Part shown: piece after piece, positions 5,836 through 14,275 of the stretch | Layout: the number at the start of each line of letters is the position of its first letter | Position numbering within the stretch: position 1 is the stretch's first letter | Source: an uncultured Clostridia bacterium | GTDB taxonomy: Bacteria; Bacillota_A; Clostridia; TANB77; CAG-508 | Direction of reading: 5' to 3' | Assembly: GCA_934130705.1 (NCBI GenBank) | Contig: CAKOYL010000012.1 | Span: 1 to 23,071 of the forward strand | Length of the DNA stretch: 23,071 nt | Translations under genes and position numbers: made by a program | The notes under the pieces: model-generated | Databases searched by the model: none | The model's input: only the letters and a program-made list of their open reading frames with translations | What the model was told of the DNA's origin: nothing

Positions 5836-7476
5836 ATGAAAAAAATCAAAGAAACAAAAGGTGTGACACTTATTGCATTAGTAGTGACAATAGTTGTTTT
5901 ATTAATTTTAGCTTCTATTGGTATAAATTCAGGTCAAGATGCAATTAATTCGGCAAAATTCAATGAATTTAAATCAGAATTAAAAATAATGCAAACAAAA
6001 GTAAATGAATTAAATCAAAGTAATGAAACTGAAAAAGGAACAGAACTTACAGAACAACAGAAGAGTATATTTAATGTAGAAACTGTTTATAATATTATAT
6101 TTGAGAATAAAAGTGATGAAGAAATTACCAACATAAAAAAAGGATTTAGATATTGCAGTAAAGATTATATTAATAATAAATTTAATTTTGACAGTATAAC
6201 AAGAGATTATTTTGTTAATATAGAAAAAAGAATAGTTATTAGTTGCATAGGATTCGAATATAAAGGCAAAACATATTATATGTCAGAACAATTTACAGAT
6301 GGGTTATACAATGTAGAATATAACAATAAAAATACACAATCAGGAAGTTATGACATAAATACAATAGTTGAAGAAAATAGATGTAAAATTGAAATTAGTA
6401 ATATCCAGTATGAAGGATATATAAATGATTGGCAAGTAAAGTACAAGTTAAAAGACAGTTCACAATGGAAAACAAGTAATGATTTATCTTTTTATGTAAA
6501 AGAAGATGGAACTTATGATATTGAAGTTGTACACGGAAATGAAATATCTTTAGGAGCAAAAGAACAGAAAATAATAACAGGAGGAACTCTTGTAGATAAA
6601 GTTAAAAATAATACAATAAAAATTGGAGATTATATAAAATATGAAGCAGATAGTGCAGATACATCAGAAATTTTAAATGAGTTAGGAACATATTCAGGAA
6701 CTGATACTAATACGGCAAACACATTAAAACAAGAAAAATTAAATTGGAGAGTATTAGATGTTGAAGATGGAAAAGTAAGATTAATAAGTGATGGACCAAC
6801 AACTTCAACAATAGCTCTTTCAGGATATAATGGATATAATAATGCGGTTTATTTATTAGACCATACATGTAAAACATTGTATTCAAATTCCACTTTATCA
6901 AGCAATGTACAAAATTTAAAGATAGAAGATATACAAGATAAGATGATAGAAAAAGATTATAGTAAAATCACATCTAAATATGGAACTGTGATTTCTCCAA
7001 TGTATAAATATTACCCTGATATATTATTGCAAGAAAAAAATCAAATTGTAACATTAAACGAAAATTTAAATAATACAAAATTAGAATTAAGTGAACAAAC
7101 AGAATTAATAGAGCAAAATGATAAGCAAATATGCAAATCATGGAATTTAAAATATACTTATTGGGATAAAGTAATGGAAGAAGGAGATTTTGATAATTTG
7201 ATTTATTATAACTTATTTATAAATAATGGAAATGAATATAAGAGATATTGGCTATCTTCTCGTTGCATCGAAGATGTTTATGATTATGCGATATTTGGAG
7301 TACGACTTATTATTTCAGGTAAAGTATATGATGGTGGAGTGTATAATTCGAATGAAAGATCTTTTTTAGGAACTGCTGCTTTCCGTCCAGTAATAACCCT
7401 AAATTCATCAGTAAAACTAGACATAACCAATATCGGGGACGGAAGTTCACCACAAACAGGATACTCAATAAAATAA
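5836..7476 (+). CDS. Prepilin-like surface protein with DUF6273-like domain
   Basis: A 546-aa protein. The N-terminus is a class III (type IV prepilin) signal: KETKG|VTLIALVVTIVVLLIL, with cleavage expected after Gly9. The usual Glu at mature position 5 is Ala. About residues 37-180 are a charged alpha/beta head. About 183-235 resemble a fibronectin-III-like sandwich. From about 250 onward it resembles DUF6273: IKIGDYIKYEAD, LNWRVLDVEDGKVRLIS, YWLSSRC, then FRPVITLNSSVKLD. A short coiled-coil-like insert rich in Glu, Gln and Asn sits near 400-430. AGGAGG at 5823-5828 is 7 bases before the ATG. Such proteins are common in clostridia without neighbouring pilus machinery, as here. Display via a type II/IV pilin-like system is inferred; the ligand or partner is unknown. 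Confidence 0.75.
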   Translation: MKKIKETKGVTLIALVVTIVVLLILASIGINSGQDAINSAKFNEFKSELKIMQTKVNELNQSNETEKGTELTEQQKSIFNVETVYNIIFENKSDEEITNIKKGFRYCSKDYINNKFNFDSITRDYFVNIEKRIVISCIGFEYKGKTYYMSEQFTDGLYNVEYNNKNTQSGSYDINTIVEENRCKIEISNIQYEGYINDWQVKYKLKDSSQWKTSNDLSFYVKEDGTYDIEVVHGNEISLGAKEQKIITGGTLVDKVKNNTIKIGDYIKYEADSADTSEILNELGTYSGTDTNTANTLKQEKLNWRVLDVEDGKVRLISDGPTTSTIALSGYNGYNNAVYLLDHTCKTLYSNSTLSSNVQNLKIEDIQDKMIEKDYSKITSKYGTVISPMYKYYPDILLQEKNQIVTLNENLNNTKLELSEQTELIEQNDKQICKSWNLKYTYWDKVMEEGDFDNLIYYNLFINNGNEYKRYWLSSRCIEDVYDYAIFGVRLIISGKVYDGGVYNSNERSFLGTAAFRPVITLNSSVKLDITNIGDGSSPQTGYSIK

Positions 7477-7505
7477 AAAATATAAAATAAAAAATAATAA
7501 AAAAT

Positions 7506-7532
7506 AAAGTGCTGGTAATCAGCACTTTTTAA
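7506..7532 (+). terminator. Intrinsic terminator after the DUF6273 prepilin-like gene
   Basis: Perfect 9-bp stem AAAGTGCTG/CAGCACTTT with a 5-base loop (GTAAT) and a following T run. Confidence 0.93.
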
Positions 7533-7552
7533 TTTTTCACTCCAAAACAATC

Positions 7553-7581
7553 TTGCTTAAAACAAAAAAATATAGTAAAAT
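7553..7581 (+). promoter_or_regulatory. Candidate promoter for priA-def-fmt
   Basis: TTGCTT (7553-7558), a 17-bp spacer and TAAAAT (7576-7581). It lies between the upstream terminator and the chosen priA start. Confidence 0.5.
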
Positions 7582-7615
7582 AAAATCACAAAAAAAGAGA
7601 CAAAAGGAGAAAAAA

Positions 7616-9853
7616 TTGGTAGCAGAAGTAATAATAAATAGTTCAGCAAAAAAATTAAATAGAACCTTTGACTACAACATTCCAGAAGAATACCAAGATA
7701 TTGTTTCTGTAGGAACAAAAGTGTTAGTACCATTTGGAAAAATGAAGAATCTAGAAGAAGCACATGTAGTAAAAATAAAAGAAAAATCACAATTTGAAAT
7801 CAAAGATATAGCCAAAGTAGAAACAGGTCTAACCGATAAGCAAATTGAAATGGCAAATTGGATGGCAAATAGATATTTTTGTAATATTTCTGAATGTATA
7901 AAATTAATGCAAACACCTGGAACAAGAACAAAAAATGTTAATAATCGAATTCAAGACAAAAAAATAAATGTTGTATATTTAAAAAAAGAATATGATGAGA
8001 TAGTATTTGATATAGAAGCAGGAAAGATAAAATCAGAAAAACAAAAGAGAATATTGAATTTTGTAAAATCCAATGAGGGGTGTACAGTAACTGAAATAGA
8101 GGCATTTACAGATTGTTCAAGAGCAATTGTAAATACATTAGTAAAAAATGGTTATTTAGAAATCACAGAAAAGAAAATTGATAGAAATCCATTAATAAAC
8201 AAAAATATAGAACAAAACCAAAAATTAAAACTAACAGAAGAACAGGAAAACGCCTTTAAAAAAGTCCAAAATGCAATGCAACAAAATCAATTTGAAGAGT
8301 TTTTATTATATGGTGTAACAGGTTCAGGAAAAACAGAAGTGTATTTACAATTAATACAAGAAGCAATAGAAAATAATAAAACGGCAATCGTATTAGTACC
8401 AGAAATATCGCTAACACCACAAATGTTAGATAGATTTATCGCAAGATTTGGAAAAGAACAAATTGCAGTTTTACACAGTAAATTATCAATTGGAGAAAGA
8501 CATGATGAATGGGAAAGAATAAAAGAAGAAAAAGCTAAAATTGTAATAGGAGCAAGGTCTGCAATATTTGCTCCAATAAAAAATCTTGGCATTATAATAA
8601 TAGATGAGGAACACGATAGTTCATATAAATCAGAATCAACACCAAAATATAATGCAAAAGAAATAGCAAAAAAAGTAGCAAAAGAAAATAACATTCCTTT
8701 AGTTTTAGGAAGTGCAACACCAGATTTAACAACATATTATAAATCAAAAGAAAAGAATGAAATAACACTATTAGAACTAACAAAAAGAGCAAATAATTCA
8801 GCTCTTCCAAAAGTAGAAATTGTAGATTTAAAACAAGAATTAGCAAATGGCAATAGATCAATGCTTAGTATGGATTTATATCAATCAATAGAAGAAAATC
8901 TTAAAAATAAATTACAAACAATTCTATTTTTAAATAGAAGAGGTTATTCAACATTTATAATGTGTAGAAATTGTGGGTATACTGTTAAATGCAAAAATTG
9001 TGATATAAGTATGACTTATCATAGTTACGAAAATAAATTAAAATGTCATTATTGTGGTTATGAAGAAAAACTAGTAAAAATATGTCCTGAATGTGGAAGC
9101 GATAAAATAAGATATTTTGGAACAGGAACACAAAAATTAGAACAAGAAATTCATAAGCAATTTCCACAAGCAAAAACAATTAGAATGGATGTAGACACAG
9201 TAACAAAGAAAAATTCACATGAGGAAATATTAAATAAATTCAAAAATGAAGATATTGATATATTAATAGGAACTCAAATGGTAGTAAAAGGTCATCATTT
9301 TCCAAAGGTAACTTTAGTTGGTGTAATTGCAGCTGATAGTTCTCTAAATATAGATGATTATAGAGCAACAGAAAGAACATTCCAAATTTTAACCCAAGTC
9401 GCAGGAAGAGCGGGTAGAGAAAATTTGCCGGGAAAAGTTATAATTCAAACATATAATCCTGAAAATTTTAGTATACAAGAAGCACAAAAACAAAATTATG
9501 ATGGATTTTACGAAACAGAAATAGCATTAAGAAAACAGTTGAAATATCCACCATTTTGCGATATAATAGTAATTGGATTTAATAGTACAAATGAAGATGA
9601 AATTAAGAAAGTATCACAAGAGATATTTGAAAAATTAGAAGATAAAATAGATAAAGGACAATTCAATATCTTTAAGCCAATGCCATCACCAATAGATAAA
9701 ATACAAAATAAATTTAGATGGAGAATTATCATAAAAGGAAACATGACAGAAGAAGCAAATAAAATCTTCAATGACACATTAAAAGAAATATATCAAAAAA
9801 ATTACAAAAATACAAAAATAACAATAGATGTTAATCCAAATAATATGAGTTAA
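7616..9853 (+). CDS. priA: Primosomal protein N' (replication restart helicase PriA)
   Basis: A 745-aa superfamily 2 helicase that reloads the replisome at collapsed forks. Order: N-terminal DNA-binding domain opening VAEVIINSSAKKLNRTFDY; Walker A GSGKT (residues 236-240); DEEH box (330-333); eight Cys in CxxC pairs between C450 and C493, the zinc-binding insertion typical of PriA; GTQMVVKGHHFP; and QVAGRAGR ending near residue 601. All helicase motifs are intact and the length is normal. The frame is open further upstream, with a TTG at 7553. The TTG at 7616 has AGGAGA at 7605-7610, and protein family members begin at this point. It heads a block with def 22 bases downstream and fmt, a conserved Firmicute order. 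Confidence 0.97.
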   Translation: MVAEVIINSSAKKLNRTFDYNIPEEYQDIVSVGTKVLVPFGKMKNLEEAHVVKIKEKSQFEIKDIAKVETGLTDKQIEMANWMANRYFCNISECIKLMQTPGTRTKNVNNRIQDKKINVVYLKKEYDEIVFDIEAGKIKSEKQKRILNFVKSNEGCTVTEIEAFTDCSRAIVNTLVKNGYLEITEKKIDRNPLINKNIEQNQKLKLTEEQENAFKKVQNAMQQNQFEEFLLYGVTGSGKTEVYLQLIQEAIENNKTAIVLVPEISLTPQMLDRFIARFGKEQIAVLHSKLSIGERHDEWERIKEEKAKIVIGARSAIFAPIKNLGIIIIDEEHDSSYKSESTPKYNAKEIAKKVAKENNIPLVLGSATPDLTTYYKSKEKNEITLLELTKRANNSALPKVEIVDLKQELANGNRSMLSMDLYQSIEENLKNKLQTILFLNRRGYSTFIMCRNCGYTVKCKNCDISMTYHSYENKLKCHYCGYEEKLVKICPECGSDKIRYFGTGTQKLEQEIHKQFPQAKTIRMDVDTVTKKNSHEEILNKFKNEDIDILIGTQMVVKGHHFPKVTLVGVIAADSSLNIDDYRATERTFQILTQVAGRAGRENLPGKVIIQTYNPENFSIQEAQKQNYDGFYETEIALRKQLKYPPFCDIIVIGFNSTNEDEIKKVSQEIFEKLEDKIDKGQFNIFKPMPSPIDKIQNKFRWRIIIKGNMTEEANKIFNDTLKEIYQKNYKNTKITIDVNPNNMS

Positions 9854-9875
9854 TAAAGAAAAAGGAGGAGCAAAA

Positions 9876-10352
9876 ATGGCTATTAGAAATTTAAGATTAG
9901 AAGGAGACGAGATTTTAAAAAAGAAATCAAGAGATGTTGAAACAATAGATAATAAACTACAAATATTAATAGATGATATGATAGAAACAATGCATAAATA
10001 TAATGGTGTAGGTTTAGCTGCAGTGCAAGTTGGAATTTTAAAAAGACTTGTTGTAATAGATATTTACGATGATAATGGTCCAATTGTTTTAATTAATCCA
10101 GTTATTTTAAAAACAAAAGGAGAAAGAGAAGTAGAAGAGGGATGCTTAAGTTTCCCAAATAAATTTGCAAAAGTTGTTAGACCAGAAGAAGTTGTAGCTG
10201 AATATACAGATAGAACTGGTAAAAGAATGAGAGTAAAAGCTAAAGAGTTATTAGCTCAAGCAATTTGCCATGAAGTAGACCATTTAAATGGTGAAGTTTT
10301 TATTGATAAAATTTTGCCTGGAACTTTAGAGTATGTAGAACCAGAAAATTAG
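9876..10352 (+). CDS. def: Peptide deformylase
   Basis: A 158-aa metalloenzyme removing the N-formyl group from nascent proteins. The three PDF motifs are present: GVGLAAVQ (residues 44-51), EGCLS (88-92) and HEVDH (132-136). C90, H132 and H136 are the metal ligands and E133 the catalytic acid by analogy with the family. AGGAGG at 9863-9868 lies 7 bases from the ATG. The gene sits between priA and fmt, whose products respectively restart replication and formylate Met-tRNA. The pairing of def with fmt reflects formylation followed by deformylation in one transcript. Confidence 0.97.
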   Translation: MAIRNLRLEGDEILKKKSRDVETIDNKLQILIDDMIETMHKYNGVGLAAVQVGILKRLVVIDIYDDNGPIVLINPVILKTKGEREVEEGCLSFPNKFAKVVRPEEVVAEYTDRTGKRMRVKAKELLAQAICHEVDHLNGEVFIDKILPGTLEYVEPEN

Positions 10353-10363
10353 GAGGTTTAACA

Positions 10364-11326
10364 ATGTTGAGAATATTATTTATGGGTACACCAGATTTTG
10401 CAAGAGAGAGTTTAGAAGCGGTTTATAATGCGGGTTATGAAATTTTAGGAGTCGTTACAAATCCAGATAAACCAAAAGGAAGAGGAATGAAAATGGTAGC
10501 ATCTCCAGTAAAAGAATTTGCATTAGAAAAAGGATTAACCGTTTATCAACCAGAAAAAGTAAGAAATAATGAAGAATTTGTAGAAAAAATAAAAAGCCTA
10601 AATCCTGACGTAATCTGCGTAGTAGCATATGGAAAAATATTACCAAAAGAAATATTAGAAATTCCTAGATATGGATGTATAAATGTACATGGTTCATTAC
10701 TTCCAAAATATAGAGGCGCAGCACCAATTCAATGGGCGGTTTTAAACGGAGATAAAGAAACTGGCGTTACAACAATGTATATGGGAAAAGGAATGGACAC
10801 AGGAGATATGATTTTAAAAGAAAAAGTAGAAATCGGAGAAGATGAAACAACAGGAGAATTATGGGACAGACTTTCTAAAATAGGTGCAAAATTATTAGTA
10901 GAGACTCTAAAACAAATAGAAGAAGGAACAGCTCATAGAGAAAAACAAGGAGAAGAGTTTACTATGGCTCCAATGTTAAATAAAGAAATGTCAAAAATTA
11001 ATTGGGATGAACAAACAGCTCAAAACATAAAAAATCTTGTAAGAGGTTTAAATCCTATTATGGGAGCATATACATTTTTAGATGAAAAGAAAATAAAATT
11101 TTGGAAAGTTGATATTGCAAAACAAGATGAAATTATTGCAGATAATATAGAAATATTAAAAAATGGAACTGTAATTTTATCAAATCCTAAAGAAGGACTT
11201 TTTATTAAAACAAAAGATGGAATATTGAAGGTTTTGGAGATTCAAGGTGAAAATGCAAAGAGAATGAGTATTGGAGATTTCCTAAGAGGAATTCAAGATA
11301 ATTTAACAGGAAAAATTTTTATATAA
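10364..11326 (+). CDS. fmt: Methionyl-tRNA formyltransferase
   Basis: A 320-aa cytosolic enzyme transferring a formyl group from 10-formyl-tetrahydrofolate to initiator Met-tRNA. Visible motifs: MGTPDFA (residues 7-13), INVHGSLLPKYRGAAPIQ (106-123) and MGKGMDTGDM (140-149). N107, H109 and D145 match the catalytic Asn-His-Asp set of formyltransferases. The C-terminal tRNA-binding OB-fold part begins about residue 210. Its ribosome site AGGAGG (10351-10356) overlaps the def stop codon, indicating tight coupling. The 10-formyl-THF it consumes is the product of Fhs, encoded further right in the window. Confidence 0.97.
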   Translation: MLRILFMGTPDFARESLEAVYNAGYEILGVVTNPDKPKGRGMKMVASPVKEFALEKGLTVYQPEKVRNNEEFVEKIKSLNPDVICVVAYGKILPKEILEIPRYGCINVHGSLLPKYRGAAPIQWAVLNGDKETGVTTMYMGKGMDTGDMILKEKVEIGEDETTGELWDRLSKIGAKLLVETLKQIEEGTAHREKQGEEFTMAPMLNKEMSKINWDEQTAQNIKNLVRGLNPIMGAYTFLDEKKIKFWKVDIAKQDEIIADNIEILKNGTVILSNPKEGLFIKTKDGILKVLEIQGENAKRMSIGDFLRGIQDNLTGKIFI

Positions 11327-11356
11327 TTACTGCAAACAAGTAGATTTAATTAAAAT

Positions 11357-11391
11357 AAAAAAATGATATTGTATTATATATCATTTTTTTA
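11357..11391 (+). terminator. Terminator after fmt, usable by fic from the other side
   Basis: AAAAAAATGATAT (11357-11369) pairs with ATATCATTTTTTT (11378-11390). Poly-A on one side and poly-T on the other make it symmetrical, so it can also end the convergent fic transcript. Confidence 0.85.
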
Positions 11392-11456
11392 TTATCTTAA
11401 AAATTGCACACTATATAATACAATATCTATTCACTTAAAATTTTATATTGTCAAGA

Positions 11457-12281
11457 CTAGTCAAATAAGTTTTTTACATATAATTCCTTATTTTTAAGTT
11501 CATTATTCTTTCCTTGTAATAAATTTTCAAAAAACATAACTAAATAATCAAAAGTAGGGTAAATTCCTTTTGGAATATTTCCATAATTACTTCGTACTAA
11601 AGCATTTCTAAAGTACAAACTTTTATCTTTAAACATATCATTATTAACGTTAAATCCCATACTGTTAAGATACTTTTCGATAAATACTGCAGTTGTTCTA
11701 GTATTGCCTTCTCCAAAAGGATGTACCTGCCAAATGCTAGAAGTAAATTTAGCAATATGTTTTATGAGTTCATCATTATTTAATTTAGAGTAATCAAATT
11801 CTTTTTCTTCTTTAAAATCATAATCAAAGTAGTTTTCTATATCTTGATAATTTACATATTTAACGGTATCACCATTAAGTATATCTTCTTTTTTTGTAAT
11901 ATTATAATTTCTATAATTACCAGCAAAGTCATAAATATCTTTAAATAAGAATTTATGAATATTTTTTAAAGTGATAGGGCTAAAACCAAAACTTTTATCT
12001 TCTAATAATTGAGCTATTCTTAGTGAGACTAAATCACATTCTTTTTCCTTTTGAATACTTATGTTGTTAGAATCTTGTGTTTCATAGTATTTTTTTAACA
12101 AGTTTTCTATTTCGTAATATTTAAGTTCACCACTGATGTTTTTTTGAGATAAATCTATTAAATACTTAGAAGGCTCTAAATTATCAACTTTATTTAAACC
12201 AATACCAGTGTTCCAATATTCTTGCTTTTTATTATTATCAGTTGTTTCATTTTCAATTATATAATTTTCTTCATTATACAT
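11457..12281 (-). CDS. Fic family protein (probable AMPylase)
   Basis: A 274-aa protein with the Fic motif HPFGEGNTR (residues 187-195), matching HxFx(D/E)GN(G/x)R. Fic enzymes usually transfer AMP from ATP to hydroxyl side chains of target proteins. The N-terminal third (about 38-66, PSKYLIDLSQKNISGEL then EIENLLKKYY) resembles the antitoxin-like segment of stand-alone clostridial Fic proteins. I do not find an exact inhibitory (S/T)xxxE(G/N) motif there. The frame is open to 12302, but the ATG at 12281 has AGGAGG 6-7 bases upstream, which decides the start. It is alone on the minus strand between fmt and the asp23 block, like a single inserted accessory gene. No separate antitoxin gene is adjacent. 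The target is unknown. Confidence 0.88.
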   Translation of the reverse strand: MYNEENYIIENETTDNNKKQEYWNTGIGLNKVDNLEPSKYLIDLSQKNISGELKYYEIENLLKKYYETQDSNNISIQKEKECDLVSLRIAQLLEDKSFGFSPITLKNIHKFLFKDIYDFAGNYRNYNITKKEDILNGDTVKYVNYQDIENYFDYDFKEEKEFDYSKLNNDELIKHIAKFTSSIWQVHPFGEGNTRTTAVFIEKYLNSMGFNVNNDMFKDKSLYFRNALVRSNYGNIPKGIYPTFDYLVMFFENLLQGKNNELKNKELYVKNLFD

Positions 12282-12341
12282 ATAAAACCTCCTAAAAATC
12301 ATCTTTTAATATATTTTATAGTATATCATAAATTACCTAAA

Positions 12342-12376
12342 ATTGCTATAATTTTGATTATAAAATTTATAGCGAT
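12342..12376. repeat. Long imperfect dyad upstream of fic
   Basis: ATTGCTATAATTTT (12342-12355) is matched by AAAATTTATAGCGAT (12362-12376), with one G-T pair, one bulged base and a 6-base centre. It lies 61 bases upstream of the fic start. There is no T run, so an operator or RNA structure is more likely than a terminator. Confidence 0.55.
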
Positions 12377-12451
12377 TAGTAAAAAAATATGAATGAACTT
12401 TTAAATAAAAAATAGAAATTATTTTTATTGAATTTTTTTATTTAAAAAAGG

Positions 12452-12480
12452 TTGTAAAAAATACCAAAAATTGATATACT
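12452..12480 (+). promoter_or_regulatory. Sigma-A promoter of the asp23-fhs block
   Basis: TTGTAA (12452-12457), a 17-bp spacer and TATACT (12475-12480), with an extended -10 TGA. Predicted start near 12487, about 70 bases before asp23. Confidence 0.8.
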
Positions 12481-12501
12481 TATAACATAAATAAGTATAT
12501 C
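12473..12501. promoter_or_regulatory. Candidate operator dyad on the asp23 promoter -10
   Basis: Perfect 11-bp inverted repeat GATATACTTAT (12473-12483) / ATAAGTATATC (12491-12501) with a 7-base centre. The left arm contains the whole -10 hexamer and the centre contains the expected start point, so a bound dimeric protein would block the promoter. A T7 run follows the right arm, so it could alternatively act as a terminator for transcripts arriving from upstream. Confidence 0.55.
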
Positions 12502-12555
12502 TTTTTTTCTTGCTAAAAATAAAGGGGAAAACAAGATATAAAAGGAGGTATTTTC

Positions 12556-13023
12556 ATGAGTGAAGAAAAAGTAAATCAAGAAAATGAACAAAAAATAAAA
12601 GAAGAGGTAAAAGAAGAGGTAAAAGAAGAGGAAAACGGAATAGAAATATCAACAGATGTTATAGCAGTAATCGCTGGTGTAGCAGTATCTGAGGTACAAG
12701 GCGTAGCTGGAATGGCAGGAGGTTTTGCAGGAGGTATTTCAGAGGTCTTTAGTGGAAAGAAAAATATGGCAAAGGGAATAAAAGTTGATAAGACAGAAAA
12801 TACTGCAAAAATAGATGTAAATATTATAGTTGAATATGGTTCAAGAATTCCAGATGTTGCTTTTGAAATCCAAAATAGAGTTAAAAAAGCAGTTGAAAGT
12901 ATGACAGGATTTAAAGTAGAAGAAGTAAATGTACACGTTCAAGGTGTAAATACAGATATTGCTAAAAAATCTGAAGAAAAACCAGTAGAACAAGTAGAAG
13001 AAAACAAAGAAGATAAAGAATAA
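12556..13023 (+). CDS. Asp23/Gls24 family envelope stress protein
   Basis: A 155-aa protein with a charged N-terminus containing three near-identical KEEVKEE units (about residues 15-26). A typical Asp23/Gls24 domain follows (about 27-133): GIEISTDVIAVIAGVAVSEV, a Gly-rich GMAGGFAGG loop, IDVNIIVEYGSRIPDVAFEI and a final VEEVNVHVQGV strand. The C-terminus is acidic. In Staphylococcus, Asp23 sits at the membrane through AmaP and responds to alkaline and envelope stress. Here amaP follows directly, so the same partnership is likely. AGGAGG lies 7 bases upstream of the ATG. First gene of a long operon. Confidence 0.93.
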   Translation: MSEEKVNQENEQKIKEEVKEEVKEEENGIEISTDVIAVIAGVAVSEVQGVAGMAGGFAGGISEVFSGKKNMAKGIKVDKTENTAKIDVNIIVEYGSRIPDVAFEIQNRVKKAVESMTGFKVEEVNVHVQGVNTDIAKKSEEKPVEQVEENKEDKE

Positions 13024-13057
13024 TAAAAAACAAAAAGAAAAAAGAGAGGTAAAGAAA

Positions 13058-13621
13058 ATGAAAATTATAGAAAAAATCACACTAATATTATATTCAAATA
13101 TAATATTAATAATGTCAGTTATATTATGTTTATTAGTATTTGGATGGCTAGATACAAATGTTGTAGCAAATTTAGCAAAAGCACTATTAATAGGAGAAAC
13201 ATCATCAAGAATAATTTTAGGAGTAAGTGTAGTATTTATCTTATTATCAATAAGATGCATATTCTTTGACCCAACTTCAAAACAAGAGCAAAAAGATAAA
13301 CAAGGAGTATTACTTGCTAATGATAATGGAAAATTAATGATATCTAAAGAAACAATAGAAAATTTAGTAGAAGCAGTAACAAAAGAATATAAAGAAGCAA
13401 AAGATGTATCTTCTAGAGTTGAACTAGATAAAAACAATAATGTAAATATATATGTTAATTTAGTAGTTAGTTCAGAAACTATAATAAAAGACTTAACAGT
13501 AGATTTACAAAATAGAATAAAAGAAAAAGTAAAACAATCAGCAGACTTAGAAGTAAAAGAAGTAAATATAACAATAAAAAAAGCTGTCCAAGAAAAACAA
13601 CGTAAAATAGAACAAGCATAG
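13058..13621 (+). CDS. amaP: Alkaline shock response membrane anchor protein AmaP
   Basis: A 187-aa protein with two N-terminal membrane helices (about residues 6-28 and 50-70), the turn IRCIFFDPTSK, then a cytoplasmic Asp23-like domain (about 90-178). That domain ends LQNRIKEKVKQSADLEVKEV, which closely parallels the last part of the Asp23 protein just upstream. Length and layout fit the AmaP family, which recruits Asp23 to the membrane. It follows asp23 by 34 bases, and the DUF2273 gene follows by 24. These three form the standard Asp23 envelope module. Confidence 0.9.
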   Translation: MKIIEKITLILYSNIILIMSVILCLLVFGWLDTNVVANLAKALLIGETSSRIILGVSVVFILLSIRCIFFDPTSKQEQKDKQGVLLANDNGKLMISKETIENLVEAVTKEYKEAKDVSSRVELDKNNNVNIYVNLVVSSETIIKDLTVDLQNRIKEKVKQSADLEVKEVNITIKKAVQEKQRKIEQA

Positions 13622-13645
13622 ATAAAATAGAAAGGAAGCAAAAAA

Positions 13646-13849
13646 ATGGAAGATATAAAGAATTTTTTAATTAAGTATAAAGGTGCAATTATTGGAGTAA
13701 TCGTAGCAATTATAATTTTAGCAACTAGATTATATGAAGTAATAGTTGGAATATTACTAATTTTAGCAGGTGCATTTGTAGGAAATTATATACAACAAAA
13801 TAAAGAAGAAGTAAAAGAAAAAACAAAAAAATTTATAGACAAAATGTAA
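13646..13849 (+). CDS. DUF2273 small membrane protein
   Basis: A 67-aa protein with two closely spaced hydrophobic segments (about residues 13-29 and 31-48) joined by TRLYEVI, and a basic, Lys-rich C-terminal tail. Size, topology and position after asp23 and amaP match the DUF2273 family, whose members accompany Asp23 proteins. It probably belongs to the membrane part of the Asp23 complex, but no biochemical role is known to me. Confidence 0.88.
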   Translation: MEDIKNFLIKYKGAIIGVIVAIIILATRLYEVIVGILLILAGAFVGNYIQQNKEEVKEKTKKFIDKM

Positions 13850-13867
13850 AAGGTAAGGAATGAAAAA

Positions 13868-14272
13868 ATGAATAGATCAATAAGTAGAGAAAATGCTTTT
13901 AAATTAATATATAGTTTAGAAATTCAACAAAGTAATAATTTAGAAGAACAAATAGAATTATTTTTTGAAAGTAATAACATAGTAGACCAAGAAGCAAAAA
14001 AATATATAAAAAATGCAGTATTGGGAATTAAAGAAAATGAACAGGAAATATTAAAAAATATAGAGAACAATTTAAAATCAGACTGGAAATTAAGCAGAAT
14101 ATCAAAAATGGATTTATCTGTTCTAAAACTAGCAATCTATGAAATAAAATATACAGAAACACCATATAAAGTAGCAATAAACGAAGCTGTTGAACTTGCA
14201 AAAAAATATGGAGAAGATAAATCTAAAAATTTTGTTAATGGTGTTTTAGCAAGTATAGTAAAGGATATGTAA
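13868..14272 (+). CDS. nusB: Transcription antitermination factor NusB
   Basis: A 134-aa all-helical protein with the NusB pattern: [15 protein letters not shown] at the start, then a C-terminal half containing [39 protein letters not shown] and [12 protein letters not shown]. NusB binds boxA RNA with NusE (S10) and supports rRNA antitermination. Length is normal. AAGGAA at 13855-13860 is 7 bases before the ATG. The next gene, xseA, begins 3 bases after its stop, suggesting coupled translation. The nusB-xseA-xseB order is common in Firmicutes. Confidence 0.95.
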   Translation: MNRSISRENAFKLIYSLEIQQSNNLEEQIELFFESNNIVDQEAKKYIKNAVLGIKENEQEILKNIENNLKSDWKLSRISKMDLSVLKLAIYEIKYTETPYKVAINEAVELAKKYGEDKSKNFVNGVLASIVKDM

Positions 14273-14275
14273 TTT

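Noticed and set aside
7553..7615. Upstream TTG start for priA
   Set aside because: It would add a Lys/Gln-rich tail not seen in PriA and would place the start in the candidate -35 box. TTG 7616 has AGGAGA at good spacing.
12841..13641. A 266-codon open frame on the minus strand opposite asp23 and amaP
   Set aside because: Its product is a Phe/Ser/Ile-rich string with no domain. It mirrors two well-recognised genes and has no ribosome site.
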